Of a stretch of DNA of 64,000 nucleotides, positions 17,805-26,974 are shown piece by piece. This DNA comes from Pseudomonas synxantha BG33R (GTDB lineage: Bacteria; Pseudomonadota; Gammaproteobacteria; Pseudomonadales; Pseudomonadaceae): NCBI RefSeq assembly GCF_000263715.2, contig NZ_CM001514.1:2962936-3026935 (forward strand), read 5' to 3'. A program made the position numbers and the translations under genes. How positions within the stretch are numbered: position 1 is the stretch's first letter; each line of letters begins with the position of its first letter. The notes beneath the pieces were generated by a model. That model had not been told where the DNA came from. It worked only from the letters and a program-made list of their open reading frames with translations, and ran no database searches.

Positions 17805-19964
17805 TCACACCTCGTCTTCACGCTGCAGTTCAAACAACAGCAATGAGCGGCCGGTCACGGCGTACTCATGCTCAAAGTCAAAACGCTCCTGGCCGCGTAT
17901 CGCCGGCTCATTGGTATCGAGCATGCACGTCCAGAATTCACCCTCTGGCACCGGCGGCAGGCGGAAATTGACCATGTCATGGTGGGCATTGACCACCAGC
18001 AACAGCGTAGCATCGGCACCCGCGCGGCGGATCCCGGTTTCCTGGGCGCGGCCATCCATCAACATGCCCAGGCAGCGACCCTGGCTGTCTTCCCATTGCT
18101 CGGTGTTCATTTCGTTGCCATCGGGCGCCAGCCAGGTGACGTCTTTTACGCCGATGTCTTCGTTGTAGTCGCCGACCAGGAAGCGTCCACGCCGCAGAAT
18201 CGGGTAGGCCAGGCGCAGCTTGATCAAGCGCTTGACGAACTTGAGCAGGGCCTTGCCGTCATCGTCCAGGTCCCAGTTGACCCAACCGATTTCGCTGTCC
18301 TGGCAGTAGGCATTGTTGTTGCCATGCTGGGTGCGGGCGAACTCGTCACCGGCGACGATCATCGGAGTACCCTGGGCCAGCAGCAGGGTGGCGAAGAAGT
18401 TGCGCATCTGGCGCAGGCGCAGTGCGTTGATCTCAGGGTCGTCGGTCGGGCCTTCGACACCGTGGTTCCACGACAGGTTGTTATTGCTGCCGTCCTGGTT
18501 GTTTTCGTCGTTGGCCTCGTTGTGCTTGTCGTTGTACGAGACCAGGTCGTGCAAGGTAAAACCGTCGTGGGCGGTGATGAAGTTCACCGAGCTGTAAGGC
18601 CGGCGCCCACGATGGTTGAACATCTCGCCCGAGGCGGTCATGCGCCCGGCAAAATCCGCCAGTTGGCCGTCGTCGCCTTTCCAGAACGCACGCACGGTGT
18701 CGCGGAAGCGGTCGTTCCATTCCACCCAGCCTGGCGGGAAGTTGCCCACCTGATAGCCGCCGGGGCCGCAGTCCCAGGGTTCGGCAATCATTTTCAACTG
18801 GCGCAGCACTGGGTCCTGGCGGCAGGCGACCAGGAAGCTGTGGCGTTCGTCGAACCCGTCACGGTAGCGGCCCAGAATGGTTGCCAGGTCGAAGCGGAAA
18901 CCGTCCACATGCATCTCGGTGGCCCAGTAACGCAGGGAGTCGGTGACCATTTGCAGCACGCAAGGGTGGCTCAGGTCGAGGGTGTTGCCGGTGCCGGAAT
19001 CGTTGATGTAGAAGCGCTTGTCGTCGGGCATCAGGCGGTAGTAAGAGGCGTTGTCGATGCCGCGCATGGACAGGGTCGGGCCGCGCTCGTTGCCTTCGGC
19101 GGTGTGGTTGTAGACCACGTCCAGAATCACTTCCAGCTTCTGCTCATGCAGGTGCGCGACCATCTCCTTGAACTCGGCGATCTTGCCGCTGGCCAGGTAG
19201 CGCGGGTCGGGGGCGAAGAAGGCAATGCTGTTGTAGCCCCAGTAGTTGGTCATGCCTTTTTCCAGCAAGTGCTGGTCGTTGACGAAGGCGTGCACCGGTA
19301 GCAGCTCGACCGAAGAGACGCCCAACTGGCGGATATGTTTGAGCACGTCGTCTTCCATCAAGCCGGCGCAGGTGCCGCGCACGGACTCGCCCACCGAAGG
19401 GTGGCGCATGCTGATGCCGCGCAGATGGGTTTCATAGATGATCGTGCGGTCCCAGGGCACCCGTACGGGTTGATCGTTGCCCCAGGTGTGTGCCGGGTCG
19501 ATAACCTTGCACTTGGGCACGAAGGGCGCGCTGTCGCGCTCATCGAAGCTGAGGTCGTCATCCGGGTGGCCGATGGTGTAGCCGAACAGCGCCTCCGACC
19601 ATTTGAGTTCGCCCACCAGTTGCTTGGCGTAGGGGTCGATCAGCAGCTTGTTGTGGTTGAAGCGATGACCATTGGCCGGGTCGTACGCGCCGTACACGCG
19701 GTAGCCGTAGATCAGCCCGGGGTGGGCGTCGGGCAGGTAACCGTGGAAGATCTCGTCGGTGTATTCGGGCAGTTCGATGCGTTCCAGCTCGACTTCGCCG
19801 GTGTCATCGAACAGGCACAACTCCACTTTGGTGGCGTTGGCCGAAAACAGTGCAAAGTTGACGCCCAGGCCATCCCAGGTGGCGCCGAGCGGGAAGGGCA
19901 AACCTTCACGAATCCGCGACGGTTCATGATCCGGCGTCGCTGTGGTGTTCTCGGGTTTGCTCAT
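17805..19964 (-). CDS. glgX: Glycogen debranching enzyme GlgX
   Basis: The 719-residue GH13 enzyme has an N-terminal CBM48 region (FPLGATWDGLGVNFALFSAN). The catalytic motifs DVVYNHTAEG, DGFRFDLA (nucleophile Asp), AEPWDCGPG (Glu) and TAHDGFTLHD are present. It hydrolyses alpha-1,6 branches of limit dextrin. The start is the ATG at 19962-19964 with AGGAGC upstream; the longer frame to 20036 has no such signal. The order glgX, DUF2934, treY, malQ, treZ, glgA is the one I recall from P. aeruginosa (PA2160-PA2165). Confidence 0.93.
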   Translation of the reverse strand: MSKPENTTATPDHEPSRIREGLPFPLGATWDGLGVNFALFSANATKVELCLFDDTGEVELERIELPEYTDEIFHGYLPDAHPGLIYGYRVYGAYDPANGHRFNHNKLLIDPYAKQLVGELKWSEALFGYTIGHPDDDLSFDERDSAPFVPKCKVIDPAHTWGNDQPVRVPWDRTIIYETHLRGISMRHPSVGESVRGTCAGLMEDDVLKHIRQLGVSSVELLPVHAFVNDQHLLEKGMTNYWGYNSIAFFAPDPRYLASGKIAEFKEMVAHLHEQKLEVILDVVYNHTAEGNERGPTLSMRGIDNASYYRLMPDDKRFYINDSGTGNTLDLSHPCVLQMVTDSLRYWATEMHVDGFRFDLATILGRYRDGFDERHSFLVACRQDPVLRQLKMIAEPWDCGPGGYQVGNFPPGWVEWNDRFRDTVRAFWKGDDGQLADFAGRMTASGEMFNHRGRRPYSSVNFITAHDGFTLHDLVSYNDKHNEANDENNQDGSNNNLSWNHGVEGPTDDPEINALRLRQMRNFFATLLLAQGTPMIVAGDEFARTQHGNNNAYCQDSEIGWVNWDLDDDGKALLKFVKRLIKLRLAYPILRRGRFLVGDYNEDIGVKDVTWLAPDGNEMNTEQWEDSQGRCLGMLMDGRAQETGIRRAGADATLLLVVNAHHDMVNFRLPPVPEGEFWTCMLDTNEPAIRGQERFDFEHEYAVTGRSLLLFELQREDEV

Positions 19965-20085
19965 GGTGTTGCTCCTGCAAGGGGTCTTTTCTCGGGCCGA
20001 ACGCGGCCGTGCTGACGGTGTTTCAGCGAAGGACATGGACGAAAAAGGGCCTGTAGCCTGGGATAACGGCTGCAGGCCCGAGAAA

Positions 20086-20346
20086 TCATGGGGCGGGTGG
20101 TTTTGGTTTCTTGGGGGCGGTCGGTTTTTTCGCCGCAGGCTTGGCGGCTACCGGATTGGGTTTGGCCGCCGCCTTGGGCGCGGTTTTCGGCTTGGCGGCA
20201 GGCTTGGGCTTGCTGGGCGTCAGCGCCTCGGCTTCGGCCAGTTTACGCGCCATCTCCCAGTGGCGATCGTGCGCACCGTCCGGCTTGCCTTCAGACTCCC
20301 AGATCTGATGCGCCAGTTCGCGAATACGTTTGTCTTCTTTACTCAT
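20086..20346 (-). CDS. DUF2934 protein with Lys/Ala/Pro-rich tail
   Basis: The 86-residue protein starts at the ATG at 20344-20346 with GAGGAG seven bases upstream. Its N-terminal half (RIRELAHQIWESEGKPDGAH, WEMARKLAEAE) is the DUF2934 motif. The C-terminal half is almost only Lys, Ala and Pro in PKPAAKPK-like repeats, which suggests a disordered basic tail that could bind nucleic acid or polyanions. Such short proteins are found with Pseudomonas trehalose/glycogen genes. The function is unknown. Confidence 0.85.
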   Translation of the reverse strand: MSKEDKRIRELAHQIWESEGKPDGAHDRHWEMARKLAEAEALTPSKPKPAAKPKTAPKAAAKPNPVAAKPAAKKPTAPKKPKPPAP

Positions 20347-20369
20347 CACAAACTCCTCACAGAAAATGT

Positions 20370-23120
20370 TCAGCTTTCTTGATTATCAGGATTGATAAAG
20401 ACATTGACCGGGAAATCCCCCAGGGCAGCGCTGATCAACAGCTCCTTGTTGGGTGTGACTGCGCCTGTTTGAAAAAGTCCCTTCCAGTTTTGTGTTGTGG
20501 TGGCGAACGGTAATTTCACCCGGGTATCGCCCCACACCTGCGCATTGATGTGGGGAAATACACCGTTTTCCAGCAACGGATAAGGCCAGCGCGGCACCAC
20601 CACCAACAGCTGTTGGCCCTGGTGCTCACGGTAAAACGCAACCACGCGCTCCGCGTGCCGACCCACTACTTCGAGCGGCGTATAGCTGCCGTTGCGCAAC
20701 AGCTCGGGACAGGCTCTACGTGCGTTCAGCACCTGGGCGATCAACGCTTGTTTGATACGCCCATCGCGCCAGTTGAACAACAGCTCACCGATGTCGGGTG
20801 GGGTATCCAGGGCACGCTGGCGCGCATCGAAATCCACCGGGCGTCGGTTGTCCGGATCCACCAGGCTGAAGTCCCAGAACTCGTCGCCCTGGTACACATC
20901 CGGTACACCCGGCACGGTGAGGTGAAGCAAAGTTTGCGCCAGGCTGTTCAGAGCGCCGGAGGGGGCGATGGCTTGAGCGGCGCTGTCGAGCGCATTGCGC
21001 AGCGGTCGGCCGGCTTCGCTGAGCAGTAGACGCTTGAGGAAGCGCTCGACACCCTGCTCATAAGCTTCGTTGGGCGCGCTCCAGCTGCTGTGTAACTTGG
21101 CTTCGCGCAGAGCTTTCTGTTGCCATTGCCAGAGCCGTTGCTGGTAAGCCTCAAAGTCCGGGTTGTGCTCCAGCGGCCAACTGCCGAGCAGCACCTGATA
21201 CAGGATCAGCTCATCACCCGCCGAGGGGCTGTCGGTACCCTCGCGCAAGGGCGCGGCGAGGTTGCGCCAGTGTTCGACCTGTTCGGCATACCAGGGCGCG
21301 CACTCGCTGAGCACCGCCAGGCGTGCGCGGGTGTCTTCGCCGCGCTTGTGGTCATGGGTGGCGGTGGCCAGCAGGTTGTCCGGGAAGCTGGCCAGGCGCT
21401 GTTGATTGGCCTGGTGAAAGTCTGCCAACGGCGCACTGAATTGTTCGGTACTGAAGCCCACGTCGTTACGCGACAGCAATACGGCCGAGCGATAGAACGC
21501 GGTGTCTTCCACGGCCTTTGCTGCGGCGGGTGATGTCAGCTGCTGGAAGCGCACGCAGGCATGTTTGAGGATCTTGCGCTCACGGCCCACCGGGCGATTA
21601 CGCCAAGGCTGGCCGCCCAGCCATTTTTCCAGGTGTTCAAGCACCGGCCAGTCGCCTTCGTTAAGGGTACTGCGCGCACCGTCCATGGCCTGCTGGAGCA
21701 CCTTGTCGTCGGCGGCGCTGCGGCCCCTGGCACTGATGTAGGTGCGGTACACCGGGAAATGCACAATCAGCTCCTGCAAGGCCCGACGGATCGCACCCAG
21801 GGTCAGGTCGCGGGTCATTACATCATCGCGGGCCACTTGCAGCAGGGCCTGCGCCACACTTTCGAAGTCGCCGCCCAACGAGCCATTGAGGATTTGCTGG
21901 CGCGCCAAGCGGGCTTCTTCGATAAACGCCGAGGGCCGTTCGCTGTGGCGCGTCCACAGGTCGGCCAGCGGAGCAAAACCGTCAGGATGGTGTTGCAGCA
22001 ACGACACTTGATTCATGAATTCGTAGCCGGTGGTGCCGTCCACTTGCCAGTCTTCGCGCAGGGTTTCGCCTTCGCCGAGGATCTTCTCCACGAAGATCGG
22101 CACATGGCGCTGTGGCGACAGCGCGTCCACGCGGCGGCGCAGTTTGCGGCAATAACCACGCGGGTCGGCCAGGCCGTCGATATGGTCGATGCGCAGGCCA
22201 TCGATCAAGCCTGCGCTGATCAGCTCGAAAATCTTGCCGTGGGTGGCTTCGAACACTGCCGTGCGCTCCACGCGCAGGCCACCCAGCTCATTGACGTCGA
22301 AAAAGCGCCGCCAGTTGATGTCGTCTGCGGCGGTGCGCCAACTGGCCAGGCGGTAGGTCTGTTGCTCAAGCAAATGATGCAAGCGCTCGAAACCCTCAGG
22401 CTGGCGACCATCGAAAGCGGCCAGCCGTTGCTTGATGGCCGGCAAGACCTCGGTGGCGCGTTCGGCCAGCGCCTGCTTGAGCCAAGCAGCTTCGGTGTAG
22501 GCATCGTCCTGATAGGCGAGGGCGGCGAAACGCTCGGCCAGCGGTTTGAGCACCTCATCGCCGCCCAGGATCAAGGCGTAGTCCCGTGGGCAGATCGGGA
22601 AGCGATGCTCGTAATGCTCGGCGTAGAAGCTGCCGTGAACGGCGTCGAACTTGAGCGTCAACGCTCCGCTCTGCAAGGCTTCGCCGTAATCGCTGCCCAG
22701 GAACGGCATCAGCAATTGGCCTTTGAGCAACGGATCGGGCGAGTGCCACTGGATGTCGAAAAACTCGCTGTAGGGGCTCAAACGGCCCCACTCCAACAGG
22801 TCCAGCCACCACGGATTATCCGCGCCACCCACGGCCATGTGGTTGGAAACGATATCCAGGATCAGGCCCATGTCGTGCTCACGCAGGGCGGCGACCAGGC
22901 GACGCAACGCAGCCTCGCCACCCAGCTCCGGGTTGACGCGGGTTGGGTCGACCACATCGTAGCCATGCATGGAGCCGGCGCGGGCGCTCAGGAGTGGCGA
23001 GGCATACAGGTGGCTGATGCCCAGGCGGGCAAAATACGGCACCAGCGGCACCGCATCATCGAGGGTAAAGCCTTTATGAAATTGCAGGCGCTGGGTGGCG
23101 CGCAGGGGCAGTACGTTCAT
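20370..23120 (-). CDS. treY: Maltooligosyl trehalose synthase TreY
   Basis: The 916-residue GH13 enzyme converts the reducing end of maltooligosaccharides to a trehalosyl unit. Motifs are DIVSNHMAVGGADN, GLRIDHIDGL (nucleophile), FVEKILGEGE and TATHDHKRGED. The N-terminus (LQFHKGFTLDDAVPLVPYFA, YASPLLSARAGSMHGYDVVD) is typical of TreY. The ATG at 23118-23120 overlaps the malQ stop (ATGA). With TreZ it forms the TreY-TreZ route from glycogen to trehalose, an osmoprotectant. Confidence 0.93.
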   Translation of the reverse strand: MNVLPLRATQRLQFHKGFTLDDAVPLVPYFARLGISHLYASPLLSARAGSMHGYDVVDPTRVNPELGGEAALRRLVAALREHDMGLILDIVSNHMAVGGADNPWWLDLLEWGRLSPYSEFFDIQWHSPDPLLKGQLLMPFLGSDYGEALQSGALTLKFDAVHGSFYAEHYEHRFPICPRDYALILGGDEVLKPLAERFAALAYQDDAYTEAAWLKQALAERATEVLPAIKQRLAAFDGRQPEGFERLHHLLEQQTYRLASWRTAADDINWRRFFDVNELGGLRVERTAVFEATHGKIFELISAGLIDGLRIDHIDGLADPRGYCRKLRRRVDALSPQRHVPIFVEKILGEGETLREDWQVDGTTGYEFMNQVSLLQHHPDGFAPLADLWTRHSERPSAFIEEARLARQQILNGSLGGDFESVAQALLQVARDDVMTRDLTLGAIRRALQELIVHFPVYRTYISARGRSAADDKVLQQAMDGARSTLNEGDWPVLEHLEKWLGGQPWRNRPVGRERKILKHACVRFQQLTSPAAAKAVEDTAFYRSAVLLSRNDVGFSTEQFSAPLADFHQANQQRLASFPDNLLATATHDHKRGEDTRARLAVLSECAPWYAEQVEHWRNLAAPLREGTDSPSAGDELILYQVLLGSWPLEHNPDFEAYQQRLWQWQQKALREAKLHSSWSAPNEAYEQGVERFLKRLLLSEAGRPLRNALDSAAQAIAPSGALNSLAQTLLHLTVPGVPDVYQGDEFWDFSLVDPDNRRPVDFDARQRALDTPPDIGELLFNWRDGRIKQALIAQVLNARRACPELLRNGSYTPLEVVGRHAERVVAFYREHQGQQLLVVVPRWPYPLLENGVFPHINAQVWGDTRVKLPFATTTQNWKGLFQTGAVTPNKELLISAALGDFPVNVFINPDNQES

Positions 23121-25201
23121 CGGTCACGCTCATAGGCTTGGTTACGCGCCACGGCCAACAGTTCGAGGCGGCGCGCAGCACTGTCGTGGTCGAGCAGGCT
23201 GGCGGCCTCGCCTGGCAAGCGTCGGCGCCAGTTGGGGTGGGTATCGAGGGTGCCGGGCAGGTTGGCTTGCTCTTCGATGCCCAGCGCGTCCTCCAGCGGC
23301 AGCAATACCAGTGGCGCACGGGTGTGGCCGAGGTAGCGCACGCTGGCGTCGATCACGTGATCGGTGTCGTTGCGGATCTCATCGACGAAATTCTGCGGGT
23401 CCTGGCTCAAGGCCTGGCGCAGTGCATGACGTTCGCGCAGACGGTGTTCGCTCCATTGCTCCACGGTGGGAGGGTCGATCAGGTCGAGCTGGATATTCCA
23501 CTCGATATCACGGCTGTGCCACCAGCCATTGAGGGTGGGCAGGTCGTGGGTGCTGGTGGTGGCCAAAGCATTGTCGGGCCAGTCAAGAATCGGCGTGAAC
23601 CGGCCTTCGTGGTCCTGTTCGAACAGCAATACGCGCATACCCAGAATCGAGCGGGCGCTGAGCTTTTCACGCAGGCCCTCGGGCACCGTACCCAGGTCTT
23701 CACCGAGGACGATGGCCTGGTGGCGGTGCGATTCCAGCGCCAGCAAACGCAGCAGGTCGTCCACCGGGTAATACAAGTAGGCGCCTTCGCGGGGCGAGGC
23801 ACCCAGGGGGATGACCCACAGGCGTTGCAGGCCCATCACATGATCGATGCGCAAGCCACCGGCATGGGCGAAGTTGGCCCGCAGCATTTCGATAAACGCG
23901 CGAAAGCCATTGCGTTTGAGACCTTCCGGGGAGAAGGCGGAGATGCCCCAACCCTGGCCTGCACGGTTGAGAATGTCCGGCGGTGCGCCAACCGTGAGGT
24001 CGGCCAGCAGTTCATCCTGGCGGCTCCATGCCTGGCTGCCGCCACCGTCGGCACCCACCGCCAGGTCGGCAATCAGGCCGATGCCCATGCCGCTGCCACG
24101 GGCGGCCTGTTGCGCGCGCGCCAGGCTGCGGGCGATCAACCATTGGGTGAAGGCGAAGTAGCCGATCTCATCGCGGTTTTCTTCAGCAAACCGCGCCAGC
24201 GCCGGGCTCTGCGGCGTGCGCCAGTCTTCGGGCCAGTGGCGCCAGTCGAGCTCCTCGCCGGCGGCGGCACGTTGCGCTTGCACGGCTTCGAAGCGGCAGT
24301 GGTTTTCCAGGGCCTCGCCGCCGGCCTGGCGGAAGCTCTGGAAGTCGGCATGTTGCGGATGTGCGCCGTGGCGGAAGTCTTCATACAGCGCACGCAGCAG
24401 GCGTTGCTTGGCCTTGGCGGCGGTGGGCCAGTCGATCAGCGTGAGTTGCTCCAAATCCCGAAGTTCGTCGGTCAGGCCGACGGCCTCGGTAGCGTCGCGC
24501 ACTTCACGCTCGCCAAGGATGCAGGCGGGCGAGGCGTACAGGCTGTTGAGAAACAGGCGACTGGACGGTGAATAAGGGCTGAAACGTTCGGGGTCGGCGC
24601 TGAACATCGCGTGCATGGGGCTGATCGCCACTGCGTCGGCACCGCGCTCGGCCGCCGAGCGCACCAGATGCTCCAGGGCCAGGGTGTCCCCGAAGCCACC
24701 ATCGCCGAGGCGACGCAAGGCATACAGCTGGGCACTCAAGCCCCAGGCGCGAGCGGGGCGGCTGTCCACCGCGTCGGCCACGCTGTAGCAGTGGCTGGGC
24801 GCAACGGCCAGGGTGAAGGTTTGCCCATCGATATGCACCTGGTGGTAGCCGAGGGCAATCACCCCGGGCAGCACCGCATTGCCGTCCAGGCGCAGCTCCA
24901 GGGTTTCACCACCTTCCAGGCTGACGCGACACGGCGTGTCCGGGGCGAAGTAGCGGGCCAGGTCCAGGCTTGCGCCGCTGTCGATGGTGATCAAGGGCGG
25001 CAGGTGCGTGTCTTGTTGCACCTGCTCCAGTTCCTGCAGGCTGGCGTCGATCTCGGCGTCGGTATCGGCCGGGTGCCCCAGCCCTTTGAGAACGGCGCGC
25101 AAGGCCTCGGGCTGCACGTGTTGCGGGCGACCGTTGGCATCGATCCAATCGACGGCCAGGCCCGCGCGACTGGCGAGTAGTTCCAGGTTCGCTTCGCTCA
25201 A
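23117..25201 (-). CDS. malQ: 4-alpha-glucanotransferase MalQ, TTG start
   Basis: The 694-residue GH77 enzyme has the motifs GLRIDHVMGLQRLW, LGEDLGTVPEGL and TSTHDLPTLNGWW. It transfers glucan segments between maltooligosaccharides and can recycle the short products of TreZ/GlgX. The best start is a TTG at 25199-25201, with GGAGA eight bases upstream, giving MSEANLELLASRAG. It overlaps the treZ stop as TTGA. The alternative start at 25226-25228 is also TTG and lies inside treZ. Confidence 0.92.
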   Translation of the reverse strand: MSEANLELLASRAGLAVDWIDANGRPQHVQPEALRAVLKGLGHPADTDAEIDASLQELEQVQQDTHLPPLITIDSGASLDLARYFAPDTPCRVSLEGGETLELRLDGNAVLPGVIALGYHQVHIDGQTFTLAVAPSHCYSVADAVDSRPARAWGLSAQLYALRRLGDGGFGDTLALEHLVRSAAERGADAVAISPMHAMFSADPERFSPYSPSSRLFLNSLYASPACILGEREVRDATEAVGLTDELRDLEQLTLIDWPTAAKAKQRLLRALYEDFRHGAHPQHADFQSFRQAGGEALENHCRFEAVQAQRAAAGEELDWRHWPEDWRTPQSPALARFAEENRDEIGYFAFTQWLIARSLARAQQAARGSGMGIGLIADLAVGADGGGSQAWSRQDELLADLTVGAPPDILNRAGQGWGISAFSPEGLKRNGFRAFIEMLRANFAHAGGLRIDHVMGLQRLWVIPLGASPREGAYLYYPVDDLLRLLALESHRHQAIVLGEDLGTVPEGLREKLSARSILGMRVLLFEQDHEGRFTPILDWPDNALATTSTHDLPTLNGWWHSRDIEWNIQLDLIDPPTVEQWSEHRLRERHALRQALSQDPQNFVDEIRNDTDHVIDASVRYLGHTRAPLVLLPLEDALGIEEQANLPGTLDTHPNWRRRLPGEAASLLDHDSAARRLELLAVARNQAYERDR

Positions 25202-26943
25202 AAGTGTTCTCCGACAGGTGATAAGCAAACGCGTGCGCTCAACGGTGGTAACTGCGTACCTTGCTGGGCAGGCGTCTGAAAAATGATGGGGTGGCGCGCG
25301 GGGTGATCCAGAGGCTGTTCACTCAGGTTCAGGTCGATCTGCAACAGGCTGCCATTGCCCAGGCGCCAACGCGCCGTGACAGCTCCCTCGGCCATCACCT
25401 GCGCGCCCAAGGCTACAGTGCCCGGCAAGTGCGGCACTATGTGTTGGTGACGCAGGCTCAACAACTGACGATAGAGCTGGGTGTGCTCGTTCTCGACGAA
25501 AGAGGGTGCCGATTGCACAAAGGTTTCCAGTGCGTTGGGATCGGGAATGCGTTCGCGTTGCTCGGGGTCGTGAAACGCCGCGAAATCGGCGAACTCGTTG
25601 CGCCGGCCTTCGCGCACCGCCTCGGCCAGTTCGCCGTGATGGTCGGTGAAAAACAGAAAGGGTTCGGCCGCATTCACCTCATCGCCCATGAACATCAGCG
25701 GAATCATCGGGCTGAGCAGCAATAGAGCCGTCGCCGCGTTCAGCGCCTGGGGCGAACACAGTTGGTGCAAGCGTTCGCCCAGGGCACGGTTGCCGATCTG
25801 GTCGTGGTTCTGCAAAAACGCCACGAAAGCGCTGGGCGGCAGATCCGCGCTGGGTTCGCCGCGTGCGTGGCCGTGGCGGGTGGTTTCACCCTGATAGATA
25901 AAGCCCTCGCCCAGGCAACGCGCCAGCTTGGCGGTGGGCTGTTCGGCGAAATCGCTGTAATAGGCGTCGGTTTCACCGGTCAGCAGCACGTGCAGCACGT
26001 TATGAAAGTCATCATTCCACTGGGCGTTGAAGTCTTCCTTCAGCAGGCTGGCCTGGTTCAGCTCGTTCTCCAGCACCAGCCAGACGTGCCGTTCGTCGTG
26101 CACCTGCTGACGCACGCGGTGTGCCAGCTCCTGCAAGAACCCGGGATTATCGATGGCGTGTACCGCATCCAGGCGCAGGCCGTCGAAGCGGTATTCCAGC
26201 AGCCACATCAGCGCGTTATCGAGGAAGAAATCCCGCACTTCACGGCGCTCGAAATCGATGCCGGCGCCCCACGGGGTATGCGCGTCTTCCTGGAAGAACC
26301 CTTTGGCGTACTGTCCGAGGTAATTGCCATCGGGCCCGAAGTGGTTGTAGACCACATCGAGCATCACCGCCAAACCAAGGGCATGGGCAGTGTCGATCAA
26401 GTGCTTGAGCTGTTCGGGCGTACCGTAGGCGGCGTGCGGTGCGTAGGGCAGCACGCCGTCATAGCCCCAGTTGCGTTCACCGGGGAACTGCGCCAGCGGC
26501 ATCAACTCGATCGCAGTGATTCCCAGCTCAGCCAGGCGTGGTAGGTGCTTCTCGACTCCTGCGTAGCCACCCATGGCGCCCACATGCAGTTCGTAGATCA
26601 CCGCGGTGTGCCAGGGGCGGCCTTGCCACTGGGTATTGCGCCATGGGTAAGCGTTGGGGTCGACCACTTGGCTCCAACCGTGCACGTCCTGGGCCTGGGC
26701 CCTGGAAGCGGGGTCGGGAACCGCGTTTTCCCCATCGATGTTAAAGCGGTAGAGCGTGCCGGCAGGGCAGGCTGCTTCGACTTCGAACCAGCCATCCGCC
26801 TGGGGCAGCAGGGTGATGGATTTACCGTGTTGCAATTCAACGCTGACATAAAAAGCGTCTGGCGCCCACAAGGCAAAACGCGTGTGTTGCGCGTCCAGCA
26901 TGATTGCGCCGTGGGGCCAGGTGTCCAGAGTCCGTAACGGCAT
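25198..26943 (-). CDS. treZ: Malto-oligosyltrehalose trehalohydrolase TreZ
   Basis: The 581-residue GH13 enzyme releases trehalose from the TreY product. An N-terminal CBM48-like part (TRFALWAPDAFYVSVELQHG) precedes the catalytic motifs DVVYNHFGPDGNYL, DGLRLDAVHAI, VLENELN and NHDQIGNRALGERL. GGGAGG precedes the ATG at a good distance. It follows glgA by 31 bp and overlaps malQ. Confidence 0.93.
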   Translation of the reverse strand: MPLRTLDTWPHGAIMLDAQHTRFALWAPDAFYVSVELQHGKSITLLPQADGWFEVEAACPAGTLYRFNIDGENAVPDPASRAQAQDVHGWSQVVDPNAYPWRNTQWQGRPWHTAVIYELHVGAMGGYAGVEKHLPRLAELGITAIELMPLAQFPGERNWGYDGVLPYAPHAAYGTPEQLKHLIDTAHALGLAVMLDVVYNHFGPDGNYLGQYAKGFFQEDAHTPWGAGIDFERREVRDFFLDNALMWLLEYRFDGLRLDAVHAIDNPGFLQELAHRVRQQVHDERHVWLVLENELNQASLLKEDFNAQWNDDFHNVLHVLLTGETDAYYSDFAEQPTAKLARCLGEGFIYQGETTRHGHARGEPSADLPPSAFVAFLQNHDQIGNRALGERLHQLCSPQALNAATALLLLSPMIPLMFMGDEVNAAEPFLFFTDHHGELAEAVREGRRNEFADFAAFHDPEQRERIPDPNALETFVQSAPSFVENEHTQLYRQLLSLRHQHIVPHLPGTVALGAQVMAEGAVTARWRLGNGSLLQIDLNLSEQPLDHPARHPIIFQTPAQQGTQLPPLSARVCLSPVGEHF

Positions 26944-26974
26944 CTATGAAGACCTCCCGGGTTGGTTCAAGTGG

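Noticed and set aside
17868..23135. Long plus-strand frames opposite glgX and treY (for example 17868-19301 and 21561-23135)
   Set aside because: These are antisense shadows of genes with catalytic motifs. They have no ribosome binding sites or recognisable domains.
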